Under the pieces are notes generated by a model. That model was not told the origin of the DNA, ran no database searches, and saw only the letters and a list, made by a program, of their open reading frames with translations. From Ruminiclostridium josui JCM 17888 (lineage in GTDB: Bacteria > Bacillota > Clostridia > Acetivibrionales > DSM-1351): a DNA stretch of 64,000 bases. The stretch's first letter is position 1. The number at the start of each line of letters is the position of its first letter. Shown here piece after piece: positions 16,471 through 25,254 of this stretch. The DNA is taken from contig NZ_JAGE01000001.1 in NCBI RefSeq assembly GCF_000526495.1, forward strand, positions 804,001-868,000, given 5' to 3'. Made by a program: the position numbers and the translations under genes.

Positions 16471-17595
16471 CTAAGCTAATGCTTTTTCAGATTCCCTTAA
16501 TTGCTTGCGTATTTGTATTTTTTGAGGACATTTCTGCTCACATATGCCACATTCTACACATGCATCAGCTCGTTTTCCTTTAACCCATTCATTGGTTCCA
16601 ATTTTTTTATATTCTTCTTTTGCGTATTCAGTCAATTTATATACCCGATGATAGTTCATATATTCAAATATCTTAGGAATATTAACCTCCTTGGGGCAAG
16701 GCATACAGTAGTTACACCCTGTACAGTACAAGTCAGAAAGTTTTTTATTTTGCTCCATTGCCTCATTTATTGCATTGATTTCTTTCTCTGTAAGTTGCTC
16801 CTGGTTTGATGCAACCTGTATATTTTCCTCAACCATTGCCATGCTACTCATACCCGACAATGCACATGTGACATTTGGATTGGATATTACGAATCTCAAA
16901 GCTAGTTCAGCACTGCTTTTTGCTCCACCTGGAATTAATTTACTGATTACCTCTGAAGGTGCTCCCAACCTTCCTCCGCCAATAGGGCCCATTATTATGA
17001 CTCCAAGGCCTTTTTCACGTGCATAAGCTATGCCGGCCTCATTGCTTCTATCCAACATATTGTACTGACATAACACTGTCTCAAAGCATCCGGTATCAAT
17101 TAGCTTTATCAAGTTTTCAGCTTTGTCATGAAAAGAAAAGGAAATGTGTTTTATTAATCCCTCATCTTTTGCTTTTAATGCAGCTGAAAGCGGTCCGTCT
17201 TTTACGTTTATTTTCTGCTCAAAGGCTTCAAGACTTATTCCCCACATATGATAAAAATCTATGTAGTCAGTATTAAGCTTCTTTAAGGAATTCTCAAGTC
17301 TTTCTCTATAATGTACACCGGAATCATCTTCAATTGGATTTTTAGTTGAAAGATAGACTTTGTCTCTCCAGCCTTTTATTGCTTTTCCAACTATCTCCTC
17401 ACTTTGCTTTTCACAATAGTACGGTGCTGTGTCAATATAATTCACACCCAACTCGAAAGACCTATGTATCATCCTAATACTCTCTTCGGTATCAAAAACC
17501 GTTTTACCACCAACATTTGATTGCGGCAATCTCATTGCACCAAATCCTAAAGCGGATAACTTTATCCCGGTTTTACCTAATTCGCGGTACTGCAT
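16471..17595 (-). CDS. Aldo/keto reductase with C-terminal ferredoxin-type iron-sulfur domain
   Basis: 374 residues. The N-terminal 270 form an AKR barrel: YRELGKTGIKLSALGFGAMR at the start, the active-site YIDTAPYY (Asp and Tyr of the tetrad), and a phosphate-binding NPNVTCALSGMSS segment. The C-terminal 100 residues carry CTGCNYCMPCP and CVECGICEQKCP, the ligand sets of two [4Fe-4S] clusters. This fused type is common in strict anaerobes and is assumed to exchange electrons with ferredoxin-like partners as well as NAD(P)H. The substrate is unknown. An AAGGAGG site precedes the ATG. Terminator and separate promoter signals suggest it is monocistronic. Confidence 0.88.
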   Translation of the reverse strand: MQYRELGKTGIKLSALGFGAMRLPQSNVGGKTVFDTEESIRMIHRSFELGVNYIDTAPYYCEKQSEEIVGKAIKGWRDKVYLSTKNPIEDDSGVHYRERLENSLKKLNTDYIDFYHMWGISLEAFEQKINVKDGPLSAALKAKDEGLIKHISFSFHDKAENLIKLIDTGCFETVLCQYNMLDRSNEAGIAYAREKGLGVIIMGPIGGGRLGAPSEVISKLIPGGAKSSAELALRFVISNPNVTCALSGMSSMAMVEENIQVASNQEQLTEKEINAINEAMEQNKKLSDLYCTGCNYCMPCPKEVNIPKIFEYMNYHRVYKLTEYAKEEYKKIGTNEWVKGKRADACVECGICEQKCPQKIQIRKQLRESEKALA

Positions 17596-17737
17596 ACACT
17601 AATCCTCCTTGTTTGTAAGTTGACGACTAATGTATCAATTATATCATTTCCTGCACTTATTTTGCAGTATTTACCTATTAATCTTTTTTTAATTGTTGCA
17701 TATTAATAGCTTTCTTTTGCAATTTAGATTTATAAAA

Positions 17738-19570
17738 TTAAATATAATTTGCAATCTGCTTCATTAATTCAAACAACTCCGGATTAAACTTGTGCTTTTC
17801 ACTCTCCATTATTCTTATTGCTTCATCCCTGCTAAAAGCAGCCCTGTAGCATCTGTTTTCGCATAACGCATCAAAAATATCAGCCAATACTATTATTTGA
17901 GAATGGAGTGGAATATCTTTTTTCTTAAAATATCCTGAGCCATCTACATATTCATGATGATAGAATATGTAATCTGCAACAAATTTAAGGTTTTCACGAC
18001 TCTTAGCATATTGATAGCTATAAAAGGCATGCATTTTGATTTTTTCATATTCTTCAGGTGTAAGCTTACCAGGTTTATTGAGAATCTTTGGATTCACATA
18101 CAGTTTTCCTATATCATGATTGGCAGCTGCAAGCTTTACCTTTTCACATTCATCTGCAGGAAGGCCATAAGCCTCTGCAAGGGCAACACTAATAGCAGCA
18201 ACTCTCTCACTGTGGAGCATAACCTCCCTATAAGCATCTGTATTCGAATGTACTTCAAAGCTAATATAATCCAGTTCATTGCTTGCTAGAGCCATATTAA
18301 TTTTATTCTCAATAAGCTCCTGAGGTATCTGGTTATCTGTTAAAACTACAAATGATAGTGAAACAGAGCCATATATTCCGTCATATTCCCTGAAACATGA
18401 TGTAATACAATATTTTAGTTTATTGTATTCATCTATGGATAATAAATGGGGTGATTTAAAATTAACCCTGTAAATTTCTCCTATAACATTGAACCTGTTG
18501 TATCTTGATAAATTCTTTGCAATGTTAAATGATACTGACTCAAATAGCTGAAGGTCTTCATCGGAGGTAACTACCACATTTTTGCCGATTCTCTTTGCTG
18601 TATACAATGCATCATCCGCACTCCTAATAAGCTCCATATAGTCCACTACTCTACAGGATTCGCCTAAAATTGAAACTCCCAGACTTACGCTGAGACTGCT
18701 TTCTTCATATTTCAAGAGGCTAAACTCTCTGCGAATTGTTTCGGCTATTTCCACAATATCCTTGGAATCTATTCCCCTTGTAAGTAAAAGAAATTCTTCT
18801 CCTCCATAACGTATAGCATATACTGGAAGATTCATAATGGTATTATTAATAACACCAACTAACATCCTAATAACATTATCTCCTGCCAGATGTCCGTAAT
18901 TGTCATTAATATTCTTAAAATTATCCAAATCAAGTATTATCGCACCATTTATATCAACCATTCTATCTTCCCAGTTATCCAGAAGCTGAGAAAGATACAA
19001 TCTGTTATAGAGACCTGTCAATCCATCATGTTCCGCTGAGTCTCTAAGCTTTGAAAATAAAATTGCATTTTCAAAGTATATACATATCTGGCTTTTGATT
19101 AACTGAAGCAAGACCTTTTTTTCCTCGTCAATCATATCAGCTAATTCATGGTGAATAACAAGATACCCATATAAATCACGTTTTGAAATACTCAGCACTC
19201 CAAGGGAGCCGGAATTATATCCAAACAATTCCTTATTCTGAGCCTTCAAATCCTGTATATACAAATCAGTGCTGGGAAGGTATGAACTATCAATATTCAT
19301 CTTTCTAATATCATCAGGAGTGAATATTTTGCAATCCAGCCCGAGAACCCCTGCAATAACATCTTTCAGATAGCTTACAAGATCCTGAAAATGAAGGATG
19401 TTACCCATATACTCATTAATATCTATCAGTACGGATACGGCTGCAAGCCTGTTTTCAAGATTTTTCACCTTTGAAGTAAGGTTTGCATATTCCTGATTTA
19501 ATTTCATTAGAAGTTCAATACTTTGCTCTATTGAAGATGCAACATTAAACTTAGTATTATCCTCGTACAT
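17738..19570 (-). CDS. Sensor protein with GGDEF and HD-GYP domains (cyclic-di-GMP turnover)
   Basis: 610 residues. A coiled-coil N-terminus (1-50) is followed by a GAF-like sensor (about 50-175), a GGDEF domain (about 185-345) with the active-site motif GGEEF in RYGGEEFLLL, a linker of about 90 residues, and an HD-GYP domain (about 445-605) with NHDIGK and HHEYVDGSGY. The signature Pro of GYP is replaced by Phe (GSGYF), but the His/Asp metal ligands are present. The protein could both make and degrade cyclic-di-GMP. It has no membrane segment. It is the only gene of this kind in the window and appears monocistronic. Confidence 0.88.
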   Translation of the reverse strand: MYEDNTKFNVASSIEQSIELLMKLNQEYANLTSKVKNLENRLAAVSVLIDINEYMGNILHFQDLVSYLKDVIAGVLGLDCKIFTPDDIRKMNIDSSYLPSTDLYIQDLKAQNKELFGYNSGSLGVLSISKRDLYGYLVIHHELADMIDEEKKVLLQLIKSQICIYFENAILFSKLRDSAEHDGLTGLYNRLYLSQLLDNWEDRMVDINGAIILDLDNFKNINDNYGHLAGDNVIRMLVGVINNTIMNLPVYAIRYGGEEFLLLTRGIDSKDIVEIAETIRREFSLLKYEESSLSVSLGVSILGESCRVVDYMELIRSADDALYTAKRIGKNVVVTSDEDLQLFESVSFNIAKNLSRYNRFNVIGEIYRVNFKSPHLLSIDEYNKLKYCITSCFREYDGIYGSVSLSFVVLTDNQIPQELIENKINMALASNELDYISFEVHSNTDAYREVMLHSERVAAISVALAEAYGLPADECEKVKLAAANHDIGKLYVNPKILNKPGKLTPEEYEKIKMHAFYSYQYAKSRENLKFVADYIFYHHEYVDGSGYFKKKDIPLHSQIIVLADIFDALCENRCYRAAFSRDEAIRIMESEKHKFNPELFELMKQIANYI

Positions 19571-19915
19571 ATAAAAACCTTTCTCTTAATTTTATTTTAT
19601 TGTAAACTATTTGTCTCTTACCATGATATATCGTACAGAATTGGAGATTTAATTATGAGGAATTGGTCTTATTTGATAATTTATAAGAAATAATAAAAAT
19701 AATGATTTACAATTAATTACATATATGTTAGCATTACTTCAAGGATAAATATTATATCACACACAAAAAAACAAAAAGGAACTTGGAGTGAGGGGACTCC
19801 GGGTTCCTTTTTGCATATAATGGTTTTATCTTTGGTAGCAAAATGGTATATTTTTAAAATAATTTGAGCATAAATAGAATATACTATATAAACCAGTAAC
19901 GAAACGGTGAAAAAT
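19571..19915. other. 345-bp intergenic stretch between the HD-GYP gene and the biosynthetic operon
   Basis: It holds the hairpin at 19772-19813 and the promoter-side sequence of the leftward HD-GYP gene. An 81-codon minus-strand frame across 19717-19962 has no ribosome site or family resemblance and was not accepted. Nothing else was seen. Confidence 0.5.
19772..19813. terminator. Strong hairpin terminating the biosynthetic operon
   Basis: CAAAAAGGAAC (19772-19782) pairs with GTTCCTTTTTG (19803-19813), with an inner GGAGT/ACTCC stem (19785-19789 with 19796-19800). Leftward transcripts from the 20-37 kb operon would reach it 300 bases after the last stop codon and then run into TTTTTG-TTTT. 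Confidence 0.75.
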
Positions 19916-20116
19916 ATGATACTAAAAATCCCCCCCAATACAAACATGACTGAAGGAAGCATAATTGCATTAACTAAAAATAATATTTTTATTGGTTATG
20001 CCGAAGTAATAATGTCAACAAATGAAGCCCTTTTGCTTAGTGTAGACAAAAAAGCTGTTAAAACCTTCAATGAATTATTCGGAGAACAAATTCCATTTAC
20101 CATAGATCTTTTTTAA
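19916..20116 (+). CDS. Small hypothetical protein convergent to the biosynthetic operon
   Basis: 66 residues from the ATG at 19916 (a GTG at 19907 is also in frame), with GGTGA about 6 bases upstream. The sequence (MILKIPPNTNMTEG, IGYAEVIMSTNEALLLSVD) has normal amino-acid composition and reads like a small beta-rich protein. No family was recognised. The last 4 bases overlap the end of the CYTH gene on the other strand, and the gene lies inside the region the operon transcript would cross before its terminator. It could be a real small gene or a chance frame. Confidence 0.45.
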   Translation: MILKIPPNTNMTEGSIIALTKNNIFIGYAEVIMSTNEALLLSVDKKAVKTFNELFGEQIPFTIDLF

Positions 20117-20781
20117 ATACTTGTCAAATTCACTGCCCTTTTATATTTTGATTCAAAATTGGGTTTAAGAAACTCATATCTCTTTTCCAGCTCATCTGTT
20201 ACAGTGTTTAATCTGTCTCTATGGGCGTAATCTGATTTGAGTTCTATTTCTATCTGGTATTCTTTTTTTGATACATTATTTTTTAGATTTATGTAAGTAA
20301 CATTATCGAAAGCAACCTCAATTGAGAATTCATCTTGAGAAAAAAGTACTTTCTCTCGGCTTTTTTCAATCCTGATTACTTTATGAAAATCCTTCGGTTG
20401 GAACCTTTCAGTAAGTTCCGCACAATATTTTGTTAGTAATTCCCAGTTGTCTTCTATCTTTTCTGAATTAATATCTTGTTCGTATTCAAATCTTTCAAGG
20501 TGACTGTTACTGCCACAAGCATCTATGTCAGGAATATCCTTTTTTATCGTTATGCGGTTTCTTTTATTATCCTTTCGAATCCTAAGTATTATATTCTGCC
20601 CGTATAAGTCGCCACCGTCAGTATCAAAGTAATCATCTGCACTATCTTTTACTTTTATGTCCCCTGCCTTGAAATTTTTCATAAGGCCTGAAAACTCATC
20701 TCGGACTTTATTGAAAAGGAAGCCGTTTTCCTCATCAATTACATATTTCTTTTCTACTTCTATATTTTTTCCCTCTTTCAT
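20113..20781 (-). CDS. CYTH-domain protein (triphosphate tunnel enzyme family), last gene of the operon
   Basis: 222 residues. The N-terminus reads KNIEVEKKYVI, the ExExK signature of CYTH/triphosphate-tunnel enzymes. It is followed by DYFDT, LRIRKDN, RITIKK and EIELKSD, the alternating basic and acidic strands that form the tunnel and bind triphosphate and metal. Relatives hydrolyse tripolyphosphate or thiamine triphosphate, or act as class IV adenylate cyclases. The gene overlaps its upstream neighbour by 4 bases (ATGA), so it belongs to the biosynthetic operon. A role in handling a nucleotide or phosphorylated intermediate is inference; the exact reaction is not predictable. Confidence 0.8.
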   Translation of the reverse strand: MKEGKNIEVEKKYVIDEENGFLFNKVRDEFSGLMKNFKAGDIKVKDSADDYFDTDGGDLYGQNIILRIRKDNKRNRITIKKDIPDIDACGSNSHLERFEYEQDINSEKIEDNWELLTKYCAELTERFQPKDFHKVIRIEKSREKVLFSQDEFSIEVAFDNVTYINLKNNVSKKEYQIEIELKSDYAHRDRLNTVTDELEKRYEFLKPNFESKYKRAVNLTSI

Positions 20782-22328
20782 AAAACCACCTCGTCGGTAA
20801 GTGTCAAAGCAAATATATGAACATTTCTTTTATTAGGTAAATATATCTTCACTACACATCCGGGTTCTATAGGATATCTCTTTGCTAATAGCCTTGCATT
20901 AAAGCTATGATACCTTGTCCTGCCATTTTTTCTTTCTGCTGCTGCCCCAGTCCAGTAAACCTTTTCTCCATAAATGGGAGGCTGAAAGAAATCCGAAAAG
21001 TCAGCAGTTATTATCTTTTTTGTTCCGTCTGAATACTCTATTACTATATTCTCTCTATAGCATCCAAACTCAGAACAGCCAAGTATACTAATATATTGTG
21101 CATTTATGTTTGGTATACTTATTTCCTGAGCATTACAACTAATATTATCAGCCTTAGATGGTAAATATTTGTAATTAAAGCATAAATCCCCTTTTATCCA
21201 CTCCTGATTTACCAATAAATCTTGGAATATGTAATGTGTGCCCTCTCCTGTAATATCAGCTTTGGAATCATCCCTCAAGGTATCTTCAAAAGCTTGATTG
21301 TTATAGTATTCTGATATATCTATAAAATAATTACTCAGCTTTTTTTCGGATTCGTAAACAACCAAAGTTTTCAAAAGGTTCAGAAGCATTTCATCTCCAT
21401 CAGTAACCATTTTGCACAAATCTTTTTTTCTCTCTTCGCTTATTTTTTCACAACGCCGGCTAGCCTTACCAAGAGCATTTATTACTTTGTTTCTGATATT
21501 TTCTATATTTTTTTTCGTTTCCTGCAACCGGGTAAGATCGAGACTTTGATTTATGCACTGCTCATAAAGTATATGGAATATAGGTTCCAGGCTCCCATGG
21601 AAACGCAGCCTGTTAACTAAAATATTGTTGTCAAAATCCTTAGTTCCATCAAAATCTTCTATTATACTTATCAATTCGTTTTTACCTTCAAACATTGACA
21701 ACCCAATACTAATGACTTTGTTTGTATCCAGATTTACCTCTTCATTCTGATCTATGCTGTAAATACTGTCTGCACACGAAGCTAATTCCATTCGAAATTG
21801 GTTGTTTGAGTGCTCCCATATTTCTTCAAGCATATCATAAGTAATATGAAGAGGAAAGTAAGTGTTTTTATGAGTATCCAGAATGTCTTTATAAAACTGA
21901 TCTCTAATACAAAATGTTCTATTTGACTCATTAAACTCATTCACAAGTAATCCGTGATTAAGCTTGAAGTCCATATTTTTGTAATAAGAATTATAAAATA
22001 ATGAATTATATTTTACAACCATAATAACAGGCCTGCCAAAAAAAATTTCCTCGGCTGCCATGGAAATTACATTCTCAGTGGTACACCCTCTGCAATCGAT
22101 TTTTTTAAGTTCTAAGCCCATTTTGCTTAGGATTTTGTTGGAATAGTCTGATGGGTCGTACTTCGAGTAATTTACATATACTCCTGCAATGCTATGTAAA
22201 AAACAGTAATAAAAATAGTTTTCACGATTAAAATAACCTGCCGCTGCAGCAATCGGAGATTGTATGCAGTCAATATTCTTATAATCAAACCCGTTTTTAT
22301 ACAGGTCAATGTCCAAGGCCTTCCCCAT
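20778..22328 (-). CDS. Large papain-like (BtrH-type) protein with C-terminal beta-sandwich domain
   Basis: 516 residues. The first 330 resemble the butirosin BtrH N-terminal/papain-like fold: a Cys in NYFYYCFLHSIAG (about 42) and a His in KLNHGLLVNEF (about 125) are placed like the catalytic Cys/His pair. RPVIMVVKY sits where the family has its 'G-x-PV' strand. A helical segment follows, and the last 120 residues look like a beta-sandwich with VIEYSDGTKKIITADFSDFF, a pattern seen in carbohydrate-binding or sortilin-like modules. It is a candidate acyltransferase or condensing enzyme acting on carrier-bound substrate. It lies 35 bp after the first ACP gene and overlaps the CYTH gene. It is clearly longer and more divergent than the two shorter paralogues in the operon. 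Confidence 0.65.
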   Translation of the reverse strand: MGKALDIDLYKNGFDYKNIDCIQSPIAAAAGYFNRENYFYYCFLHSIAGVYVNYSKYDPSDYSNKILSKMGLELKKIDCRGCTTENVISMAAEEIFFGRPVIMVVKYNSLFYNSYYKNMDFKLNHGLLVNEFNESNRTFCIRDQFYKDILDTHKNTYFPLHITYDMLEEIWEHSNNQFRMELASCADSIYSIDQNEEVNLDTNKVISIGLSMFEGKNELISIIEDFDGTKDFDNNILVNRLRFHGSLEPIFHILYEQCINQSLDLTRLQETKKNIENIRNKVINALGKASRRCEKISEERKKDLCKMVTDGDEMLLNLLKTLVVYESEKKLSNYFIDISEYYNNQAFEDTLRDDSKADITGEGTHYIFQDLLVNQEWIKGDLCFNYKYLPSKADNISCNAQEISIPNINAQYISILGCSEFGCYRENIVIEYSDGTKKIITADFSDFFQPPIYGEKVYWTGAAAERKNGRTRYHSFNARLLAKRYPIEPGCVVKIYLPNKRNVHIFALTLTDEVVL

Positions 22329-22363
22329 TAATTTACCCCCATCTTTTATTAGTATGTACCATA

Positions 22364-22612
22364 CTAATTTCCAAGTTTCTGACTTACTACCTTTTCCAAC
22401 TTGTTTAGTGTATTCAGATTATCCAGCAATAGTTCTTCATCATCAAAAACAATATTTAATTTATCTTCCAGATTAATAATAATTTCAATAAAATTAACTG
22501 AATCCACACCTATCCTGTTAAGGTTTTCATCTTCTGATATGCTGTTTATTTGTTCAGTTTCAATGTTTAAAGCTGAAGCAATTACAGCTATAATTTGTTC
22601 TTTTACTTCCAT
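22364..22612 (-). CDS. Free-standing acyl carrier protein 1 (BtrI-like)
   Basis: 82 residues, four-helix carrier protein. The phosphopantetheine Ser is in RIGVDSVNFIEI (DSV in place of the usual DSL), at the start of helix 2. The start chosen is the ATG at 22612, because the ATG at 22621 lies inside the AAAGGAG ribosome site. It follows the ATP-grasp ligase gene and the BtrK-like decarboxylase, the same grouping as btrI-btrJ-btrK in butirosin biosynthesis, so it most likely carries an amino acid as a thioester. No phosphopantetheinyl transferase is encoded nearby, so a housekeeping enzyme must activate it. Confidence 0.88.
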   Translation of the reverse strand: MEVKEQIIAVIASALNIETEQINSISEDENLNRIGVDSVNFIEIIINLEDKLNIVFDDEELLLDNLNTLNKLEKVVSQKLGN

Positions 22613-22639
22613 AAGATACATCTCCTTTGATAAATTATG

Positions 22640-23989
22640 TTATTTTGAATAAGTTTCCATAATATTCTCTAGTTTTGAATTAAGTATACTGACTTTCTCC
22701 CATGAATCAGATACTATTAATGCAAAAGCTCTTCCCACACAACAGTCATTGCTGTCGTGAAGCTTATATGGAAGTGTTCCGGAGGTATAAACGAATATTC
22801 CTTCTTTAGTATCAGAATTTATTAGCAAACCCTCTTTGTCCAGTTTGCCGCAAATATCGGTATAGTTCACGGGTTTTTCAGGAGTCAGTCTGAAGTATCT
22901 TGATAATATCTTTTTATCCTTCAAAATTTGATTAACAAATGAAATATAAGTAGATAATGTAAATCGGCCGTTAATTTCAATTATAGGAATACATACATCC
23001 TGTTCTGTGATAATTGAATCAACTCCTGCAACTCCTGTAAAACCGATTTCGTACAAATACCTTCCTATTTTTTGTCCATATTCTACATAACTGTCCAGAA
23101 CTTTTTGCTCCAGTTCAGGAGGCATTTTCGAGCCTATGTAAACTGTGTCTCTCAGTAACTGTTCTTTAATAGAAAAGACCGTTACTTGACCCTCAGGGGA
23201 TACGTATATTTGGTAGTTAACATCCCCTTTCTTATCGTACCAGCCCTCCACAAGCCATTTACTATCTGTTCTGCCTTTGGAAAATCGTGCTATCATTCTT
23301 AGGCTTGATTCCAGCTTATGCTTGCTGTCCACTATGTATAAGCCCTTTCCCGAAGCACCCTTTGGCTCTTTAATAATAACTTTGCTAAAGAATGGTTCGT
23401 TATTTGTCAGTCTTTCATATTCTTCCCTGATTTCATCAGTAGAACTGCACACTTTTCCTTGGCACACAGTTAAACCAAGCTTTTCAGATATTTCTCTATT
23501 AAATATCTTATCATTGATTTTTGCATTAATATGTGAAGGTGCCCCCATTATCTTCATACCTGTCTTTTGAGCTATTTCCTCTTCAAGATGAGTAATTCCA
23601 TAGGGAACAAAATACAAATCATCGTTTTTATCCGCGGCCTCTTTTAATTTATTAAGTAAGTTTTCATCTCCAAGTACCAACTCTGAAATGGGAGTTAATA
23701 AATCAGCATTTTCAGGAGATAGTATAGTTGGAATAGAAAAACCCATTCTTTTGAGATTTTCCAGATAATCTTCATTAGGCATTTCTCGAAGAATAACAAT
23801 ATCCTGTTCTCTGCATATGAGAAGATTCATTTCTTCCATACGGTTTACAGCAATGTCCTCCTGCCTATTAACAACTCCTGCACTCAAGTTACTCCAGTAT
23901 TTTTCCGCACCTATATTACACAACCATACTATGATTCCTTTGCTTCTTTCTGTGGTAAGAAGGTTCACTAAGTTAAAATCGTTTCTCAT
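22640..23989 (-). CDS. ATP-grasp amino acid:carrier-protein ligase (BtrJ-like)
   Basis: 449 residues from the ATG at 23989, which lies just after the TAA of the upstream decarboxylase and fits translational coupling; a GTG at 24052 is possible. ATP-grasp features are KVIIKEPKGASGKGLYIVDS (about 205-222, the flexible Gly-rich ATP loop), a WLVEGWY segment, and the metal-binding IIEINGRFTLSTY near 345. Butirosin BtrJ is the model: it loads glutamate onto the BtrI carrier with ATP. The related closthioamide ATP-grasp enzyme elongates acyl chains on a carrier. Loading of an amino acid onto carrier protein 1 is the likely role. Confidence 0.8.
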   Translation of the reverse strand: MRNDFNLVNLLTTERSKGIIVWLCNIGAEKYWSNLSAGVVNRQEDIAVNRMEEMNLLICREQDIVILREMPNEDYLENLKRMGFSIPTILSPENADLLTPISELVLGDENLLNKLKEAADKNDDLYFVPYGITHLEEEIAQKTGMKIMGAPSHINAKINDKIFNREISEKLGLTVCQGKVCSSTDEIREEYERLTNNEPFFSKVIIKEPKGASGKGLYIVDSKHKLESSLRMIARFSKGRTDSKWLVEGWYDKKGDVNYQIYVSPEGQVTVFSIKEQLLRDTVYIGSKMPPELEQKVLDSYVEYGQKIGRYLYEIGFTGVAGVDSIITEQDVCIPIIEINGRFTLSTYISFVNQILKDKKILSRYFRLTPEKPVNYTDICGKLDKEGLLINSDTKEGIFVYTSGTLPYKLHDSNDCCVGRAFALIVSDSWEKVSILNSKLENIMETYSK

Positions 23990-23994
23990 ACTGT

Positions 23995-25245
23995 TTAAAG
24001 AAGATTTGTATCCAAAGGTTTTTGTCTTTGCATAAAATCTTCTTTTTCCCACCTTTCTCTGAGAATATATGTCCTACCTTCATAATACTGAACTTCTGCC
24101 GGTAACGGATGACTCAGGAAAAGTCCTGGGCTCTGTGTTATTCCATAAGCTCCTGACTTTTCAATTGCTACTATGTCTCCTGGAACAGCTTCGGGCAGCA
24201 TAACATTCTGTCCTATAACATCTGTTGGAGTACATAGAGGCCCTACTACATTTACCTGCTCTTCATTGCCCGACTTATTGAGAATATGCATTGGAAAATT
24301 ATTTCTAATGTGCCTGCCAAGGAAAGCAGATGACGCATGCTGATTTGAACCACCGTCACAAACCAGGTATTTTCTGCCCTTACATTCTTTTTTGTAAAGA
24401 ATTTTTGTAAGATATGTTCCCGATTCAGCCATAAGAAATCTTCCGCTTTCTACAAAAACCTGCGTGTCAGAAAGCCTGTCCTTGTATTTATCCCATATAT
24501 CACTAAACTCATTGCGGAGTATGTCCATATCAAGATTACTATCATCCTTGAAGTAAGGAACACCAAAACCCCCGCCAAGGTTTAGAAACTTGAGGCTAAA
24601 ACAGTATTTTTCCGAAGTATCCAGTGCAAGCTTAATAATTTGCTCCATACTCTGAACAATACTGTGGGCATTTAATGCCTGTGTCCCTGTATATATATGT
24701 ATCCCAATTACATTAATATTTGGTAGTGTTTTTAATTCATTAAATACATTCTCCATAAGAATCTGATCTATCCCGAACTGAGATGCAACTCCTGACATTT
24801 TAATACCGGAGCCTGCAATGTCAAAGTCAGGATTTATTCTTATAGATATATTTACTACCTTACTTTTTTCAGTTGCTATTTGATTAATTGCTTGGGCTTC
24901 TTCCAAGCTTTCTATATTTATACTGTAAATGTCGGTTTCCACAGCATATTTCAATTCTTCATACGTTTTTCCAGGACTGGTAAATATAATTTTATCAGGT
25001 GAAAATCCTGCTAAAAGCGCAGTGTGTAATTCTCCCGAAGATGCCGTTTCAATACAGCTGCCTAGCTTCTTGAACAGTTGACATATTCCCAAAAGAGGAT
25101 TTGCCTTCATAGAATAAAATATCCCAACCTCTTGTGGTAAACTGTTCTTGAGCAATGTATACTGAGATATGATTTTCTCAGTATCATAAGCGTAGACAGG
25201 TGTTCCATATCTGGTTGCGATATCATTTAGTATTTTGTCGTTCAT
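23995..25245 (-). CDS. Fold-type III PLP decarboxylase (BtrK-like)
   Basis: 416 residues, similar in length to LysA. The PLP lysine is in FYSMKANPLL (about 46), the glycine loop is LNLGGGFGVPYF (about 218), and ESGRFLMAESG precedes KILYKK. The Cys region reads GPLCTPTD instead of the GNICESGD of the true LysA at 51625-52875. The CTPxD version is typical of BtrK and other decarboxylases acting on carrier-bound or specialised substrates. In butirosin, BtrK decarboxylates gamma-glutamyl-S-BtrI to a 4-aminobutyryl thioester. A parallel reaction here would give an omega-amino acyl carrier. It sits between the thioesterase and the ATP-grasp ligase. Confidence 0.82.
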   Translation of the reverse strand: MNDKILNDIATRYGTPVYAYDTEKIISQYTLLKNSLPQEVGIFYSMKANPLLGICQLFKKLGSCIETASSGELHTALLAGFSPDKIIFTSPGKTYEELKYAVETDIYSINIESLEEAQAINQIATEKSKVVNISIRINPDFDIAGSGIKMSGVASQFGIDQILMENVFNELKTLPNINVIGIHIYTGTQALNAHSIVQSMEQIIKLALDTSEKYCFSLKFLNLGGGFGVPYFKDDSNLDMDILRNEFSDIWDKYKDRLSDTQVFVESGRFLMAESGTYLTKILYKKECKGRKYLVCDGGSNQHASSAFLGRHIRNNFPMHILNKSGNEEQVNVVGPLCTPTDVIGQNVMLPEAVPGDIVAIEKSGAYGITQSPGLFLSHPLPAEVQYYEGRTYILRERWEKEDFMQRQKPLDTNLL

Positions 25246-25254
25246 ATGACCCTC

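Noticed and set aside
19717-19962. 81-codon minus-strand ORF
   Set aside because: No ribosome site, composition of translated AT-rich spacer, and it spans the strong hairpin at 19772-19813.
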